The notes: generated from the sequence alone by a model not told the origin. DNA of 64,000 bases from Croceibacterium mercuriale (GCF_000802385.1 NZ_JTDN01000001.1:689501-753500), one strand, 5' to 3'; numbered from the stretch's first letter, positions 11,219 to 23,300 are shown. Numbers and translations: made by a program.

Positions 11219-12053
11219 CGCCTGATTCCAAACCCATTCGCAAGGCCTGCATACGCTGCTGGCTTGAACCGTGAGTGAAGTTCTCCGGGTTAACACTTCG
11301 TCCGGCACCTTGCATCAACGCATCGTCACCGATTGCACTGGCGGCAGTCATGCCTTCCTCGAAATCGCCAGGCTCGATCAGGTTGCGGTTGCGGCCGGCC
11401 CATACGCCGGCATAGCAATCGGCCTGCAGTTCCATCAGCACCTGCAACTGGTTGGCCTGCTGGGGCCGCTGCTGCTGCGCCCGGCGGATCGCCGCCGAGA
11501 TGCCGGTCAGCGTCTGCACGTGGTGGCCATATTCATGCGCCATCACGTAATAGCGGGCAAAATCCCCCTGTGCCCCCAGCTGCTGCGCCATGGTGTCGTA
11601 GAAGCTGGTGTCGATGTAGATGCCGGCATCCGCCGGGCAGTAGAACGGCCCGGCGTCGGATGTGGCGCTGCCGCAGCCGGACGATGTGCCACCCTGATAG
11701 AACACGAGGGTCGGCTGCTGGAACTGTGCGCCGGCCTGCGCGAACAGCGGCTGCCAGGTCTGGTTCAGCGAGGCGAGCGCGTTGCAGGACTCGGTCGCAT
11801 AAGGATTGTCGTCGCAGATCTCCGTCGCGCTTTCTCCGGCGCCATAGGTGCTGCCCGGTCCCGCCTGCTGCTGCACGCCGGCCTCCTGCATCGTGCCGAG
11901 CATCTGACCCGGGTCGATGCCGAAGACCAGTGCGCCGACCAGCGCGATCACGATCGCACCGCAGCCAAGCTGCCCGCCGCCGCCACCGGGAAAACCGCCG
12001 CCGCCACCGCGACGCACCTGGATGCTGTCCGGGTTGAATGGATTAAGCCGCAT
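11181..12053 (-). CDS. ypfJ: Neutral zinc metallopeptidase, YpfJ family
   Basis: Codes for 290 residues. After a Gly-rich cytoplasmic start there is one transmembrane anchor (CGAIVIALVGALVFG, about residues 31-45), then a periplasmic peptidase domain with zinc motif HEYGHH and a downstream Glu in MELQADCYAG that acts as the third ligand. Four to six cysteines could form disulfides. These features match the YpfJ/KPN_02809 neutral zinc metallopeptidase family, whose substrate is not established. It heads a minus-strand operon with a secreted protein and a cyclophilin, which suggests a job in envelope protein quality. Confidence 0.9.
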   Translation of the reverse strand: MRLNPFNPDSIQVRRGGGGGFPGGGGGQLGCGAIVIALVGALVFGIDPGQMLGTMQEAGVQQQAGPGSTYGAGESATEICDDNPYATESCNALASLNQTWQPLFAQAGAQFQQPTLVFYQGGTSSGCGSATSDAGPFYCPADAGIYIDTSFYDTMAQQLGAQGDFARYYVMAHEYGHHVQTLTGISAAIRRAQQQRPQQANQLQVLMELQADCYAGVWAGRNRNLIEPGDFEEGMTAASAIGDDALMQGAGRSVNPENFTHGSSQQRMQALRMGLESGDETQCDRIVEAG

Positions 12054-12119
12054 GGAACCCCCTTGATCCCCCGACGCTTCACTGCTGGGTTACGCCGATC
12101 AACTGGCAGGAGGTAGGGA

Positions 12120-12875
12120 ATGTTCCTTTCGGGCAAGCGCGCACTCGTCACCGGGTCCACCTCCGGCATAGGCCTCGCCATCGCGCGAGCGCTGGCAGCC
12201 GAAGGCGCGCAGCTGGTGCTGAACGGTTTCGGCGACGCAGATGCGATCGCGCAGCTGCAGAAGGAGCTTGGCGCCGATTTCGTGGCGGCGGACCTCACCA
12301 CCACGGCCGGCGTCGAGGAACTGATGGCGGGCGCCGGGCCGGTCGACATCCTGATCAACAATGCGGGTATGCAATATGTCTCCCCGATCCAGGACTTCCC
12401 GGCCGCCAAGTGGGATGCGATCATCGCATTGAACCTGTCGGCCGCATTCCATACGTCGCGGCTGGCCATTCCCCATATGCGGGAGGCGGGCTGGGGCCGC
12501 ATCATCGCCACGGCCAGCGCGCATTCGCTGGTCGCCAGTCCGTTCAAGAGCGCCTATGTCGCTGCGAAGCACGGCATTGCCGGGCTGACCAAGGTGCTGG
12601 CGCTGGAATGCGCGACAGACGGGATCACCGCCAATTGCATCAGCCCCGGCTATGTCTGGACGCCACTGGTGGAAAACCAGATCCCCGACACCATGAAGAG
12701 CCGCGGCATGAGCCGGGAGGACGTGATCGACAAGGTGCTGCTGGCGCAGCAACCGACCAAGCAGTTCGTCCAGCCGGAGGAGATCGCCGCCATGGCGGTG
12801 TTCCTGTGCCGGGACGAGGCGCGCAACATCAATGGCGCCAACTACACGATCGATGGCGGCTGGACGGTCGAATAG
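12120..12875 (+). CDS. 3-hydroxybutyrate dehydrogenase (SDR family)
   Basis: Codes for 251 residues. NAD-binding TGSTSGIG at residues 11-18, NNAG, catalytic Ser (TASAHS) and YVAAK. The sequence around the active site and C-terminus (GYVWTPLVENQIPD, and a region ending in YTIDGGWT) is the usual one for D-3-hydroxybutyrate dehydrogenases that convert 3-hydroxybutyrate to acetoacetate in ketone and PHB turnover. A GGAGG precedes the ATG by about six bases. No other PHB genes are near, so physiological substrate remains inference. Confidence 0.85.
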   Translation: MFLSGKRALVTGSTSGIGLAIARALAAEGAQLVLNGFGDADAIAQLQKELGADFVAADLTTTAGVEELMAGAGPVDILINNAGMQYVSPIQDFPAAKWDAIIALNLSAAFHTSRLAIPHMREAGWGRIIATASAHSLVASPFKSAYVAAKHGIAGLTKVLALECATDGITANCISPGYVWTPLVENQIPDTMKSRGMSREDVIDKVLLAQQPTKQFVQPEEIAAMAVFLCRDEARNINGANYTIDGGWTVE

Positions 12876-12876
12876 C

Positions 12877-13083
12877 ATGGCGACGCATGAACAGCCCGCA
12901 ACGCCGTCCGGCCCGGTGCGCCAGACCGGCGAGGTATCGCTGTGGTTCGGCAGGAATGTCGGGCTCGATGTGCGCGTGAAGCTGACCTCCCGCGGCATCC
13001 TGGCAATCGGCGGGCTGGTGTCGAGCATCCTGCTGTCGACCGCGGTCCTCGTCGCGGTATCGGTGCGCGAGAGCAACCGCTAG
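12877..13083 (+). CDS. Small single-pass membrane protein
   Basis: Codes for 68 residues from ATG 12877, one base after the preceding stop. It has a charged N-terminal 40 residues and one hydrophobic segment (ILAIGGLVSSILLSTAVLVAVSV) followed by a short charged tail. No known family is recognised. Position suggests cotranscription with the 3-hydroxybutyrate dehydrogenase. It ends 20 bases before the convergent amj gene. Confidence 0.6.
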   Translation: MATHEQPATPSGPVRQTGEVSLWFGRNVGLDVRVKLTSRGILAIGGLVSSILLSTAVLVAVSVRESNR

Positions 13084-13103
13084 AATGGTCGGGCGCCTGG
13101 CTG

Positions 13104-13907
13104 TCAGACGAAATTCGCCACCCAGGCAATCGCCATGGCCGACGGCACGAACAGCACCTGCGCCAGGATGGTGCCGGCCAGGCGGCTGAAGGAGATCCAC
13201 ACGATCGTCCGGCGGAACAGCGGCTCGCTGACCCGTCCCTCGATCACATCGTCGGTCATGACGGACAGCTGAGGGTCGATCAGCGCGAACAGCAGGATGG
13301 TGGCCAGCCCGTTGATCACGGCGGACAGCTGCGAGGCGGTGACGCGATATTCCGGGTTCAGGTATCCGGCATACAGCGAGGCGAGCACCCCCACGGTCAG
13401 CAGCGCCTGCGCCAGGCAATTGGCCAGCAGCACGCCCCAGCCGACCCCGCGCTCGCGCCCCAGTGCCTGCAACTGCCCGCTGCTGGGCATGGCCACCGCG
13501 TTGCGGATGGTGCGCATGCCCGCCGGCGTGGCGGTGTGCAGCAACATGCGGGTGGTGGAGCGGTGCTGCTGGAAATAGCTGATCGCGCTGGCGAACAGCC
13601 GTTGCGCCGTCGGCACCAGCAGGATGCCGACGAACACCGCGACTGAGGCGGACAGCAGCACCAGCCGGAAATCGCCCAGCAGCGCCTCGCCGCCGCCATC
13701 GCCCAGCCGCAGCTCGATCCGCTTCGCCAGGAACGGGCCGAGGAAGCTGTTCGACATGCGGGAGACCAGCACCAGGATGTTGAACAGGGCAAAGCTGATC
13801 GCGATGCGCCGTGTCCGCACCCCTGCGATCCGCGCGCCATAGGCCAGCGTGCCGATCAGGTTGATGCCGGCGGTCAGCAGGCAGATCACAAGGAGTTGCA
13901 GGTCCAT
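13104..13907 (-). CDS. amj: Lipid II flippase, Amj family
   Basis: Polytopic membrane protein of 267 residues with about six hydrophobic segments. The N-terminal half (LIGTLAYGARIAGVRTRR followed by SFALFNILVLVSRMSN) is the signature of the Amj/DUF2837 family, whose Bacillus subtilis member moves lipid II across the membrane as an alternative to MurJ. Residue conservation in this stretch is strong, so family assignment is firm; function in this organism is inference. It is monocistronic and convergent with the upstream plus-strand pair. Confidence 0.85.
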   Translation of the reverse strand: MDLQLLVICLLTAGINLIGTLAYGARIAGVRTRRIAISFALFNILVLVSRMSNSFLGPFLAKRIELRLGDGGGEALLGDFRLVLLSASVAVFVGILLVPTAQRLFASAISYFQQHRSTTRMLLHTATPAGMRTIRNAVAMPSSGQLQALGRERGVGWGVLLANCLAQALLTVGVLASLYAGYLNPEYRVTASQLSAVINGLATILLFALIDPQLSVMTDDVIEGRVSEPLFRRTIVWISFSRLAGTILAQVLFVPSAMAIAWVANFV

Positions 13908-13990
13908 CAGCTCCGCCTAGCGCGAGCGGCGGCTGCCTGCCAGCGGCGTGGCGGCGCCGCGGCGATCACGCAGAGCGCCTCCCCCTCTAG

Positions 13991-15511
<1,521 letters not shown>

Positions 15512-15520
15512 CCGCAAATG

Positions 15521-15549
15521 AAAAAGGGCGGGACCGGGGTCCCGCCCTT
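15521..15549. terminator. Bidirectional terminator between guaB and hemerythrin gene
   Basis: Inverted repeat of 12 bp (15524-15535 with 15538-15549). On the minus strand the stem is followed by TTTTT, so it is a good intrinsic terminator for the hemerythrin gene; on the plus strand the tail is weak (TTCATT) but the stem sits directly after guaB. Confidence 0.85.
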
Positions 15550-15572
15550 CATTCATGCGTCGGCCGTGGAGG

Positions 15573-16112
15573 TCAGGCCGCCTTGCCCATGTAGCGGTTG
15601 AACTCCTCGGCGAAGCGCTGGTCCAGCAGCACACGATCGGTCTCGCTGACCTCGCGCGCGATCTCCGGAAACCAGGTGCTTTCCTCTTCATAGATGTGGT
15701 GCATCACCGCGCCACGGATATGCTCCAGCTTGTCGCGCCATTCCTGGCTCAGCGGCGCCAGCCGTTCCAGCTCGGCCATCTGTACCTTCACCAGCGTCTG
15801 TTCCTCATATGCGATGGTCGCATGGGCCTTGTGCCCTTCCATCACCAGCGCGGGATAGAGCACCACTTCCTCGGCCACCGAATGGGCGATCAGCACTTCG
15901 GCCAGCTGCTTCACCGCCATCGTCGCGTCGCCTTCGGTGGTGGCGTGGCGGGCACGCTCGAACGCGGCGCCGATCTGCTCGTGATGGCGCAAGGCGCGGT
16001 CGAGCCACGGATTCGACGCGGCCAGATCCTGAGCATCACGATGAGCCTGCGCGCGCTCTTCCTCCGATTCCATCGGCGTCACGGCGGCTACGAGCTTGTC
16101 GAGAACGGACAT
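15573..16112 (-). CDS. Hemerythrin HHE-domain protein
   Basis: Cytoplasmic di-iron four-helix bundle, 179 residues. Ligand pattern is complete: HHE in ALRHHEQIG, H-x-x-x-E in AHSVAEEVVLYP, then a His about 45 residues later, and HHIYEEESTWFP near the C-terminus. Such proteins bind O2, NO or store/sense iron; the role here is not determined. An AGGAG lies seven bases before ATG 16112, an excellent ribosome site. It is divergent from the ECF sigma factor gene. Confidence 0.88.
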   Translation of the reverse strand: MSVLDKLVAAVTPMESEEERAQAHRDAQDLAASNPWLDRALRHHEQIGAAFERARHATTEGDATMAVKQLAEVLIAHSVAEEVVLYPALVMEGHKAHATIAYEEQTLVKVQMAELERLAPLSQEWRDKLEHIRGAVMHHIYEEESTWFPEIAREVSETDRVLLDQRFAEEFNRYMGKAA

Positions 16113-16280
16113 GGTTACTCTCCTGAACTATTCATTTGCTATACTGACGTGCCGCCGGACAGATCAGGTCCGGACTTGATGATTGACAAGTCGGCCCCCT
16201 GCTGTGCCAAGCGAACGGCTTGACGGGCGATCGGTCCGCGACGCAAAGCGCGACACGGGATCATCGCTGGCAAGGGAACA
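16113..16280. promoter_or_regulatory. Divergent intergenic region, hemerythrin / ECF sigma factor
   Basis: This 168-base gap separates divergent genes and must hold both promoters. It contains a perfect inverted repeat CCGGAC-N7-GTCCGG at 16155-16173, a TATACT at about 16140-16145, and TTGACA at 16183-16188. No clean -35/-10 pair with correct spacing can be set by eye, and the binding protein for the dyad is unknown. Confidence 0.35.
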
Positions 16281-16811
16281 ATGGCGGACAGTTTGCCCCA
16301 CTCCGGCCTGCACGCTGCCTTTCTCCAGCATCGGGCGCAGCTGCTGCGCTTCATTGCCGCACGCGGGGGCGGCACGGATGCGGAGGATGTGCTGCAGGAG
16401 GTCTGGCTGCGCATCTCCGCCGCGCAGACCGGCCCGGTGGGCAATCCGCTGTCCTACCTGCACCGCACGGCGAACACCGTCCTGATCGACCGCTACCGCG
16501 CGCGCCGGCAGGCCACCTTGCGCGACCGGGCATGGAGCGAGACGCAGGGCGGCAGCGATCCGGCGGTATCCGATGCACCATCGGCCGAGCGGATCGTGCT
16601 GGCCCGCGACCTGGCCCGCGCGGTAGAGGCGCTGCTGGCCCGGCTGCACCCGCCGCGGGTGGCGGCGGTCTTCCGGCGCCACCGGATCGACGGGGTGCCG
16701 CAGCGGCAGATCGCCGGCGAGTTCGGCATCAGCCTCAGCACGGTAGAGGCCGACTTGCGCATCGCCTATCGCGCGCTGGCCGACCTGCGGGAGCAGTTCG
16801 ATGCAGTCTGA
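16281..16811 (+). CDS. ECF sigma factor, FecI type
   Basis: Alternative sigma factor of 176 residues. Region 2 carries the -10 contact segment with DAEDVLQEVWLR and the promoter melting helix; region 4 has a helix-turn-helix (PQRQIAGEFGISLSTVEADLR). Direct linkage to a FecR-like gene (16880) and a TonB-dependent receptor with an STN domain (17812) identifies the trio as a FecI/FecR/FecA-type cell-surface signalling system. It would direct RNA polymerase to the receptor gene when the ligand binds outside. ATG 16281 was chosen for its fit to family length. Confidence 0.9.
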   Translation: MADSLPHSGLHAAFLQHRAQLLRFIAARGGGTDAEDVLQEVWLRISAAQTGPVGNPLSYLHRTANTVLIDRYRARRQATLRDRAWSETQGGSDPAVSDAPSAERIVLARDLARAVEALLARLHPPRVAAVFRRHRIDGVPQRQIAGEFGISLSTVEADLRIAYRALADLREQFDAV

Positions 16812-16879
16812 ACTGATTGCCGTTCCCTGGTCGAGGCAGTGCCGTCACGTCTCCGTCTTGCCTGCAGGAGGACCGCGTC

Positions 16880-17812
16880 ATGCAGCCGGATGATCAGTTG
16901 AAGGAGGACGAGGCACTGGCCTGGGCGGTCCGCACGCTGGATCCGGCCTTTGCCGACTGGGACGACTTCACCCGCTGGCTGGAGGCGAGCCCCGCCCATG
17001 GCGCGGCCTATGACCGAATCGCCAGTGCCGCTGTCGAGGCGGGCGAGGTGGCGGCTCCGCTGGTGGCGGCCAATGATGCGGAGGACACGTTGCCGGTCCG
17101 CCGGGTCAACCGGCGCTGGTTCGCCGGTGGCCTGGCTGCCTGCGCTGCCGGGCTGCTGACCTTCGGCTACTGGCAGCAGACCGCGCCCGACCTGCACAGC
17201 CGGCAGACCGAGCCGGGGCAGGTGCTGGCGATCAGTCTGGACGATGGCAGCCGGATCGACCTTGCAGGGGACAGCCGCATCGAACTGGACCGCAGGAACC
17301 CGCGTTTCGCCCGGCTGGAGCGCGGCCGTGCCCTGTTCACCGTCCGTCACGACGATACCGACCCCTTCCGGGTGGAGGCGGGCGGTCATGAACTGCTCGA
17401 TGTCGGTACCGTGTTCGACGTGCGCGACGATGCCGCCGGTTTCGTGGTGGCGGTCCAGGAAGGGGCCGTGCTGTTCGATCCCGACGCTGCCGCAGTACGA
17501 CTGGACGCGGGCGACCGGCTGGCGATCGCCCCCGGCAGCGACACGCTGACCGTCAGCGAGGTTACGCCGGCCGATATCGGCACCTGGCGCGACGGGCGGC
17601 TGACCTTTGCCGGCGCCACCCTGCTGGAGGTCGCGGCCGATCTTGCGCGGGCGAGTGGCCATGTCTTCACCGTCGCACCCGGTGCGCCGCGCGGCAGCCT
17701 GACGGGTTCGATCCTGATCGATGCCGTGCGCCGCGATCCGGCAAGGGCCGGCGCCCTGCTGGGGGTTCCGATCCGCCGCGTCGGCGACAGCTGGATGATC
17801 GGGGCACCCTGA
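16880..17812 (+). CDS. FecR family anti-sigma factor / sigma regulator
   Basis: Inner-membrane signal transducer of 310 residues. The N-terminal cytoplasmic part has the Trp-rich DUF4880-like motif (DWDDFTRWLEASPAHG) that binds the sigma factor; one transmembrane helix follows (WFAGGLAACAAGLLTFGYW, about residues 78-96), then the periplasmic FecR domain (DDGSRIDLAGDSRIELD ... VGTVFDVR) and a C-terminal receptor-contact domain. An AGGAGG nine bases before ATG 16880 fixes the start. The stop shares its last base with the receptor ATG. Confidence 0.9.
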   Translation: MQPDDQLKEDEALAWAVRTLDPAFADWDDFTRWLEASPAHGAAYDRIASAAVEAGEVAAPLVAANDAEDTLPVRRVNRRWFAGGLAACAAGLLTFGYWQQTAPDLHSRQTEPGQVLAISLDDGSRIDLAGDSRIELDRRNPRFARLERGRALFTVRHDDTDPFRVEAGGHELLDVGTVFDVRDDAAGFVVAVQEGAVLFDPDAAAVRLDAGDRLAIAPGSDTLTVSEVTPADIGTWRDGRLTFAGATLLEVAADLARASGHVFTVAPGAPRGSLTGSILIDAVRRDPARAGALLGVPIRRVGDSWMIGAP

Positions 17813-20220
17813 TGCGGCGCGCGGCGCCTGCGCTGCTCCTGCTGCTGGCCATCGCCGCATCGCCGCCCGCCGCCGCGCGAGGGGAGCGGGTGGTGCTGGA
17901 CGTGCCCGCCGGCACCGCCGGACAGGCGGCGATCGCGATCGCCCGGCAGAGCGGCACCAGCGTGGTCATCGCCGATCCGGCGCTGGCTGCGCGGCGCGTG
18001 CGCGCGGTCCGGGGGCGGCATAGTGCGCAGGACGCGGTGCGGCGCCTCGCCTCCGCGATCGGCGGTCAGGCCATCGCGGTGGGCGCCGGCGCGTGGCGCA
18101 TCGTTCCGCACCGGGATGTGCCGCCTGCGACCCGCCCGCATCCCCGGCCGGCCCCGCCGCCGCCCGCAGAACCGACCCTGCCGATCACGGTCGTCGCCAG
18201 CAAGCGCGACCTCAGCCTGGCCGACTTCGCCGGTCAGGTGGCCGTGCTGGACGGGCGCGAGCTGACCTTCGGCGGGGTCGGCGGGACAGAGCGGATCACG
18301 CAGGCACTGGCCAGCGTCTCCTCCACCCATCTGGGCAGCGGCCGCAACAAGCTGTTCATCCGCGGCATGGCCGATTCCAGTTTCACCGGGCCGACGCAGG
18401 CGACGGTGGGGCAATATCTGGGCGATCTGCGCCTCGGCTACAACGCGCCTGACCCGGACCTGCGCCTGTCGGACCTGGCGCGGGTGGAGGTGCTGGAGGG
18501 GCCGCAGGGCACGCTGTACGGTGCCGGTTCGCTGGGCGGGATCATCCGCCTGGTGCCCAACGTGCCCCAGCTGGGCGTCACCACTGCCGCCGGGCGGATC
18601 GGTGCGTCGGTCACCTGGCATGGCGAGCCCGGGGTCGATGCCGGCGCCACGCTGAACCTGCCGCTGGCATCCGACAGCGCGGCGCTGCGGCTGGTGGTCG
18701 ATGGATCGCGCAGCGGTGGCTACATCGACAAGCCGCTGATCGGGCAGGACGACGTCAACCGGTCCGACGTGCTGGGCGGTCGCGCGACGATCCGGGTGGA
18801 GATGGCGCCCGGCTGGACGGTGGACCTGATGGGCATCGGCCAGCGGATCGACGCTGCCGACAGCCAGTATGCCGACCGGATAGCAGCGGCCCGCAGCGAC
18901 GGGCTTGAGCGGGACGCGCTGGTGACCGAAGGCTCCGACGCCAGTTTCGGGCAAGGGCAGCTGGTCGTGTCCGGCTGGATCGGCTCGGTCCGTCTGCGCT
19001 CCACCACCGGCCTGACCGGGCAGGAGCTGAGCGAACGGTACGATGCGACCCGTGACCCGGCGGTTCCGCGCCTGTTCGTGCAGCACAACGACACCCGCAT
19101 GTTCGCACACGAGACCCGCCTGTGGCAGCCGGGGGGCGACAGCTTCGGCTGGCTGGCGGGTATCAGCTATACCAGCAACCGCGTCCGCCTAACCCGCGCG
19201 CTGGACCTGCCGGACGGGAGCCGCGTCTTCACCACCGGCGTCACCAACCGCATCCGCGAAGGCACGATCTATGGCGAGGGCAGCCTGTCCCTGATGCCGG
19301 GCCTGACCGCCACGGCGGGCGCGCGCCTGACGCATTCGGAACTGGGTGGGGAGGGGGAGAACCTGCCCTTGCCGCTGGTCGCCGCCCTGCGCGCCCTGAC
19401 CGGCAAGCGGACGGAGACGGTGTTCCTTCCCTCCGCCGCGCTGCTGGCCCGATTGCGGGAGGATACGACCCTGTATCTGCGATATCAGCAGGGCTTCCGC
19501 CCCGGCGGCCTGGCGATCGAGAGTGACATCGTCCGCCGGTTCGAAGGCGATTCCACCGCCACCTTCGAACTGGGCGCCCGCCACGGCACGCCCCGCAACG
19601 GTCCGTTCGACCTGGCTGCCAGCCTGTCCTTCACCGACTGGCACGACATCCAGGCCGACTTCATCGATGCCAGCGGCTTTCCCAGTACCGCCAATATCGG
19701 CGACGGCCGGGTCTGGACCGCCACCCTCTCCGGCAGCATGGCCATCGGTCGGAACCTGCGGCTGGAAGGCGGCCTGTCGTTGAACGACAGCCGGGTGCAG
19801 ACGGGCACGGTATCCTTCCTGTCCGGCGTGGATGTGGTCAGCAACGTCAGCCGGACGGAGCTGATAGAACGTTCGCGCCAGGTGCCCAACATCGCCGATA
19901 TCTCCGGCCGTGCCGGGTTCGACTGGAGCCGGCCGGTCGGCGGCGGACTGGACCTGACCGCGCGCGGCTGGGTCAGCTATGTCGGCCGGTCGCGGCTGGG
20001 CATCGGGCCCGAACTGGGCGCGCGCCAGGGCGATTACCTCGACAGCGGGCTCGCCATCCGCCTGGGACGTGACGGCATGGGCCTGACGCTGGGCATCACC
20101 AACATTCCCGATACGCGCGGCAATCGCTTCGCGCTGGGGACCCCGTTCGTGGATGATCGCCTGCAGGTTACACCGCTGCGGCCGCGCACGGTCCGCCTGG
20201 GCTTCGAAGCCGCGTTCTGA
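17812..20220 (+). CDS. TonB-dependent receptor with STN signalling domain
   Basis: Outer-membrane transporter of 802 residues. After the signal peptide comes a secretin/TonB short N-terminal (STN) domain at about residues 25-100, a Pro-rich linker, a TonB-box-like ITVVAS, the plug domain (RVEVLEGPQGTLYGAGSLGG is the classic plug signature) and a 22-strand barrel ending in aromatic F. The STN domain is what contacts FecR in FecA-type systems. Substrate is not evident; iron siderophores are the usual choice, but vitamin or glycan receptors also use this layout. Cotranscribed with the sigma/anti-sigma genes. Confidence 0.92.
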   Translation: MRRAAPALLLLLAIAASPPAAARGERVVLDVPAGTAGQAAIAIARQSGTSVVIADPALAARRVRAVRGRHSAQDAVRRLASAIGGQAIAVGAGAWRIVPHRDVPPATRPHPRPAPPPPAEPTLPITVVASKRDLSLADFAGQVAVLDGRELTFGGVGGTERITQALASVSSTHLGSGRNKLFIRGMADSSFTGPTQATVGQYLGDLRLGYNAPDPDLRLSDLARVEVLEGPQGTLYGAGSLGGIIRLVPNVPQLGVTTAAGRIGASVTWHGEPGVDAGATLNLPLASDSAALRLVVDGSRSGGYIDKPLIGQDDVNRSDVLGGRATIRVEMAPGWTVDLMGIGQRIDAADSQYADRIAAARSDGLERDALVTEGSDASFGQGQLVVSGWIGSVRLRSTTGLTGQELSERYDATRDPAVPRLFVQHNDTRMFAHETRLWQPGGDSFGWLAGISYTSNRVRLTRALDLPDGSRVFTTGVTNRIREGTIYGEGSLSLMPGLTATAGARLTHSELGGEGENLPLPLVAALRALTGKRTETVFLPSAALLARLREDTTLYLRYQQGFRPGGLAIESDIVRRFEGDSTATFELGARHGTPRNGPFDLAASLSFTDWHDIQADFIDASGFPSTANIGDGRVWTATLSGSMAIGRNLRLEGGLSLNDSRVQTGTVSFLSGVDVVSNVSRTELIERSRQVPNIADISGRAGFDWSRPVGGGLDLTARGWVSYVGRSRLGIGPELGARQGDYLDSGLAIRLGRDGMGLTLGITNIPDTRGNRFALGTPFVDDRLQVTPLRPRTVRLGFEAAF

Positions 20221-20300
20221 CGAAAACTGCGCCGGCGGCCAAGGCTGCGCCGGCACCGGTCCGTCCTGATCCACAAGAGTTGGACGGGAAGGGATCTCCA

Positions 20301-23300
20301 ATGCATCGTTACCTGCTTGCCTCCACGGCAGCGCTGGCCATTGCCGCGCCGGCGGCGGCGCAAGACCTCACCACGCGCGTGACCAATCCGGTGCGCACCG
20401 CCACCATCGCCAATGGCGCGGCCGGCAACATCACCATCACAGCGGCTGGCTCGGTCGTGCCGACAGGCGGCGCGGCGGTGACGATCGACAGCAACCACGC
20501 GGTCAGCAATGCCGGCGCGATCACGGTCGCCAATGCCGACAATGCCACCGGCATTCTGGCCCAGGCCGGCACCACTGGTGACATCATCAACACCGGCACC
20601 ATCACGCTGGACGAGCCCTATACCCCCACCGACAGCGACAATGACGGCGATCTGGACGGCCCGCTGGCGCTGGGTCGCAACCGCCTCGCCATCCGTACGG
20701 ACGGCGCGCATGTCGGGCGGATCAGCCACACGGGCACCATCGTGGTGGAAGGCAATGATTCTGCCGGCATCCGCCTGGGTGGCCCGCAGACCGGCGCGCT
20801 GGTGCATGATGGCGCCACCACGGTCACCGGCGACCGCGCGATCGGCCTGCGCGCGCAAGGCGTCACCGGCAATGTCCGGCTCGCCGGCACGATGACGGCG
20901 CGCGGGCAGGATGCCATGGCGGCACACCTGGCGGGCGACGTGACCGGCGCGATGGTGGTGCAGGGGGCGATCACCGCCACGGGCTACCGCTACAATGCCG
21001 CACCCGCCGGCGCGACCCGGCTGGATGCGGACGATCTGCTGCAGGGCGGGCCGGCGCTGCTGGTGGAAGGCAATGTCACCGGCGGCATCGTGCTGGCCGT
21101 GCCCCCGCGGGATGCCTCCACTACGAACAATGACGAGGATGCCGACGGGATCGAGGATGCGCGCGAGGGCAGCGCAGCCGTCGTGTCGCTGGGCGCGGCG
21201 CCTGCGATGCTGATCGGCGCTACGGACCGGGCCATCACCATCGGTCCGGTCGCGGGCACGTCCAGCGGATTCGGGCTGCAGATCGACGGGCGGATCGGCG
21301 GCGACGGCGTCTATGCCGGCGTGAACGGCAACGGGCTGGCAATCGGCGGGCGCGGCGGGGCTGTGTCGGTCGTCAACGGCATCGGTGTTGCGGGGACGGT
21401 GATCGCCAACTCCAACGGGGCAAGCGCCACGGCGCTGCGCCTGGGCGCGGGCGCGACGACGCCGGTGCTGCAGGTGTCCGGCACGGTGGAGGCGCGCGGC
21501 GGCAATGCCGCGGCGGCGCAGACCACCGCAATTGCCATCGATGCCGGCGCCAGCCTGCCCACCATCCGCAACAGCGGCGCCATCCGCGCCACGGCCGGCG
21601 GGGCGGACGGCAATGCCACCGCCATCGTGGACCGCAGCGGCACGGTAACCTTGGTGGAGAACAGCGGCACCATCGCCGCCAGCGGGGCGACGACCGCATC
21701 GAACCGGAACGTCGCCATCGACCTGTCAGCCAGCAATGCCGGCGTGACCATCCGCCAGACGCCAGTGGCGGCCGGCATTGCCGCCCCGTCCATCATTGGG
21801 GACGTGCGCCTCGGCGCCGGCAATGACCGCGTGGAACTGGCAGACGGTACGCTGGCCGGCACCGTGCAGTTCGGCGCGGGCAACAACGTCCTGGCCCTGT
21901 CAGGCGACGCCATCCATGCCGGTGCGGCGACCTTCGGCGGCGGCAGCGATACGCTCAGCCTGGCGGGTACCGCCATCTTCGCGGGCGCGGCGGATTTCGG
22001 CGGCGGAGCCGACCAGCTGACGATCGCCGGCACCGCGCGCTTCGCCGGCTCGCTGGCGAATGCAGCCAACCTGTCGGTGCGGGTCAGCGGCGGGACCTTC
22101 GATGTCGCCCGGACGGCGACCATCGCCTCGCTCGACCTCGCGGCCGGCACCACGCTGGGCGTCACGCTCAGCAAGGCGGCGGGCGAGGGCACCGACCTGA
22201 CCGTCACCGGCGCCGCCAGCTTCGCCAGGGACACCCGATTGCAGCTGCGCCTGGCAGATGTCGGCAGTGCGGAAGGGCGCTACACGGTCCTGCGGGCCGG
22301 CAGCCTCGCCGGCGTCGGCGGGCTGGTCACCGACACCACCCTGATCCCGTTCCTGTTCAAGGCCAGCGTCGCCGGCAACGGGCCGGCCAACCAGCTGGCG
22401 GTCGATGTCACCCGCCGCTCGGCGATCGAACTGGGCCTGAACCGCTCGCAGACCAGCGCCTACCCCGCGATCTTCGCCGCCATCGCCGGCGAGGACGAGA
22501 TCGAGGACGTGTTCCTGGGCATCACCGATGGCGGCGAGTTCCGCGCCACCGTGCGGCAGATGCTGCCCGATCATGCCGGCGGCACGTTCGAGAGCATCAG
22601 CCAGGGCACGCGCGCGCTGGCCCGGCAGGTAGCCGATCCGCAAAGCCCGACCTGGACGGTCGGCGGGGTCAACGTGGTCCTGAACATGTCCGGCTGGAGC
22701 ACGGAGAAGGGCGAGGGGGTGACCGACGGCTTCACCCAGGACGGGCTTGGCTATGGCGCAGGGGCGGAGGTCGACACCGGCCTCGGCACCTTCGGCCTGG
22801 GCGCCAGCTGGATCTGGAGCGATTACGACAATGATGCCGGCAGCCAGACGACCGGCAACACCTATGGCCTGGCCGCCTGGTGGCGCGGCGCGTTTGGCGA
22901 CTTCCAGACGCATCTGCGCGGCTCGATCGGGCGATCCGACTTCGAGTCCGAGCGGTCCTTCGCCGGCAATGCGGGCGAACGGCAGGTCGATCGCGATATC
23001 GCTGGCGACTGGAACGGCACGGTGGTCGCGGCCAGTGGCGGTCTGTCCTACGAGCTTGGCAGCGGCGCCTTCTTCGTGCGCCCGCAGGTCACGGTCGATT
23101 ATACCCGCCTGAAGGAAGACGGCTATACCGAGACCGGCGGTGGCAGCCTGAACCTGATCGTGGAGGACCGCACCAGTGACGAGCTGGGCGTGAATGGTGG
23201 TGTCGCCGCCGGCATCGACTTCATGGGCAAGGCGCGCGGCGACGAAAGCTGGTTCCGCGTCGAAGGCGAAGGCGGCTGGCGCGAGCTTGCCGGCGGCACG

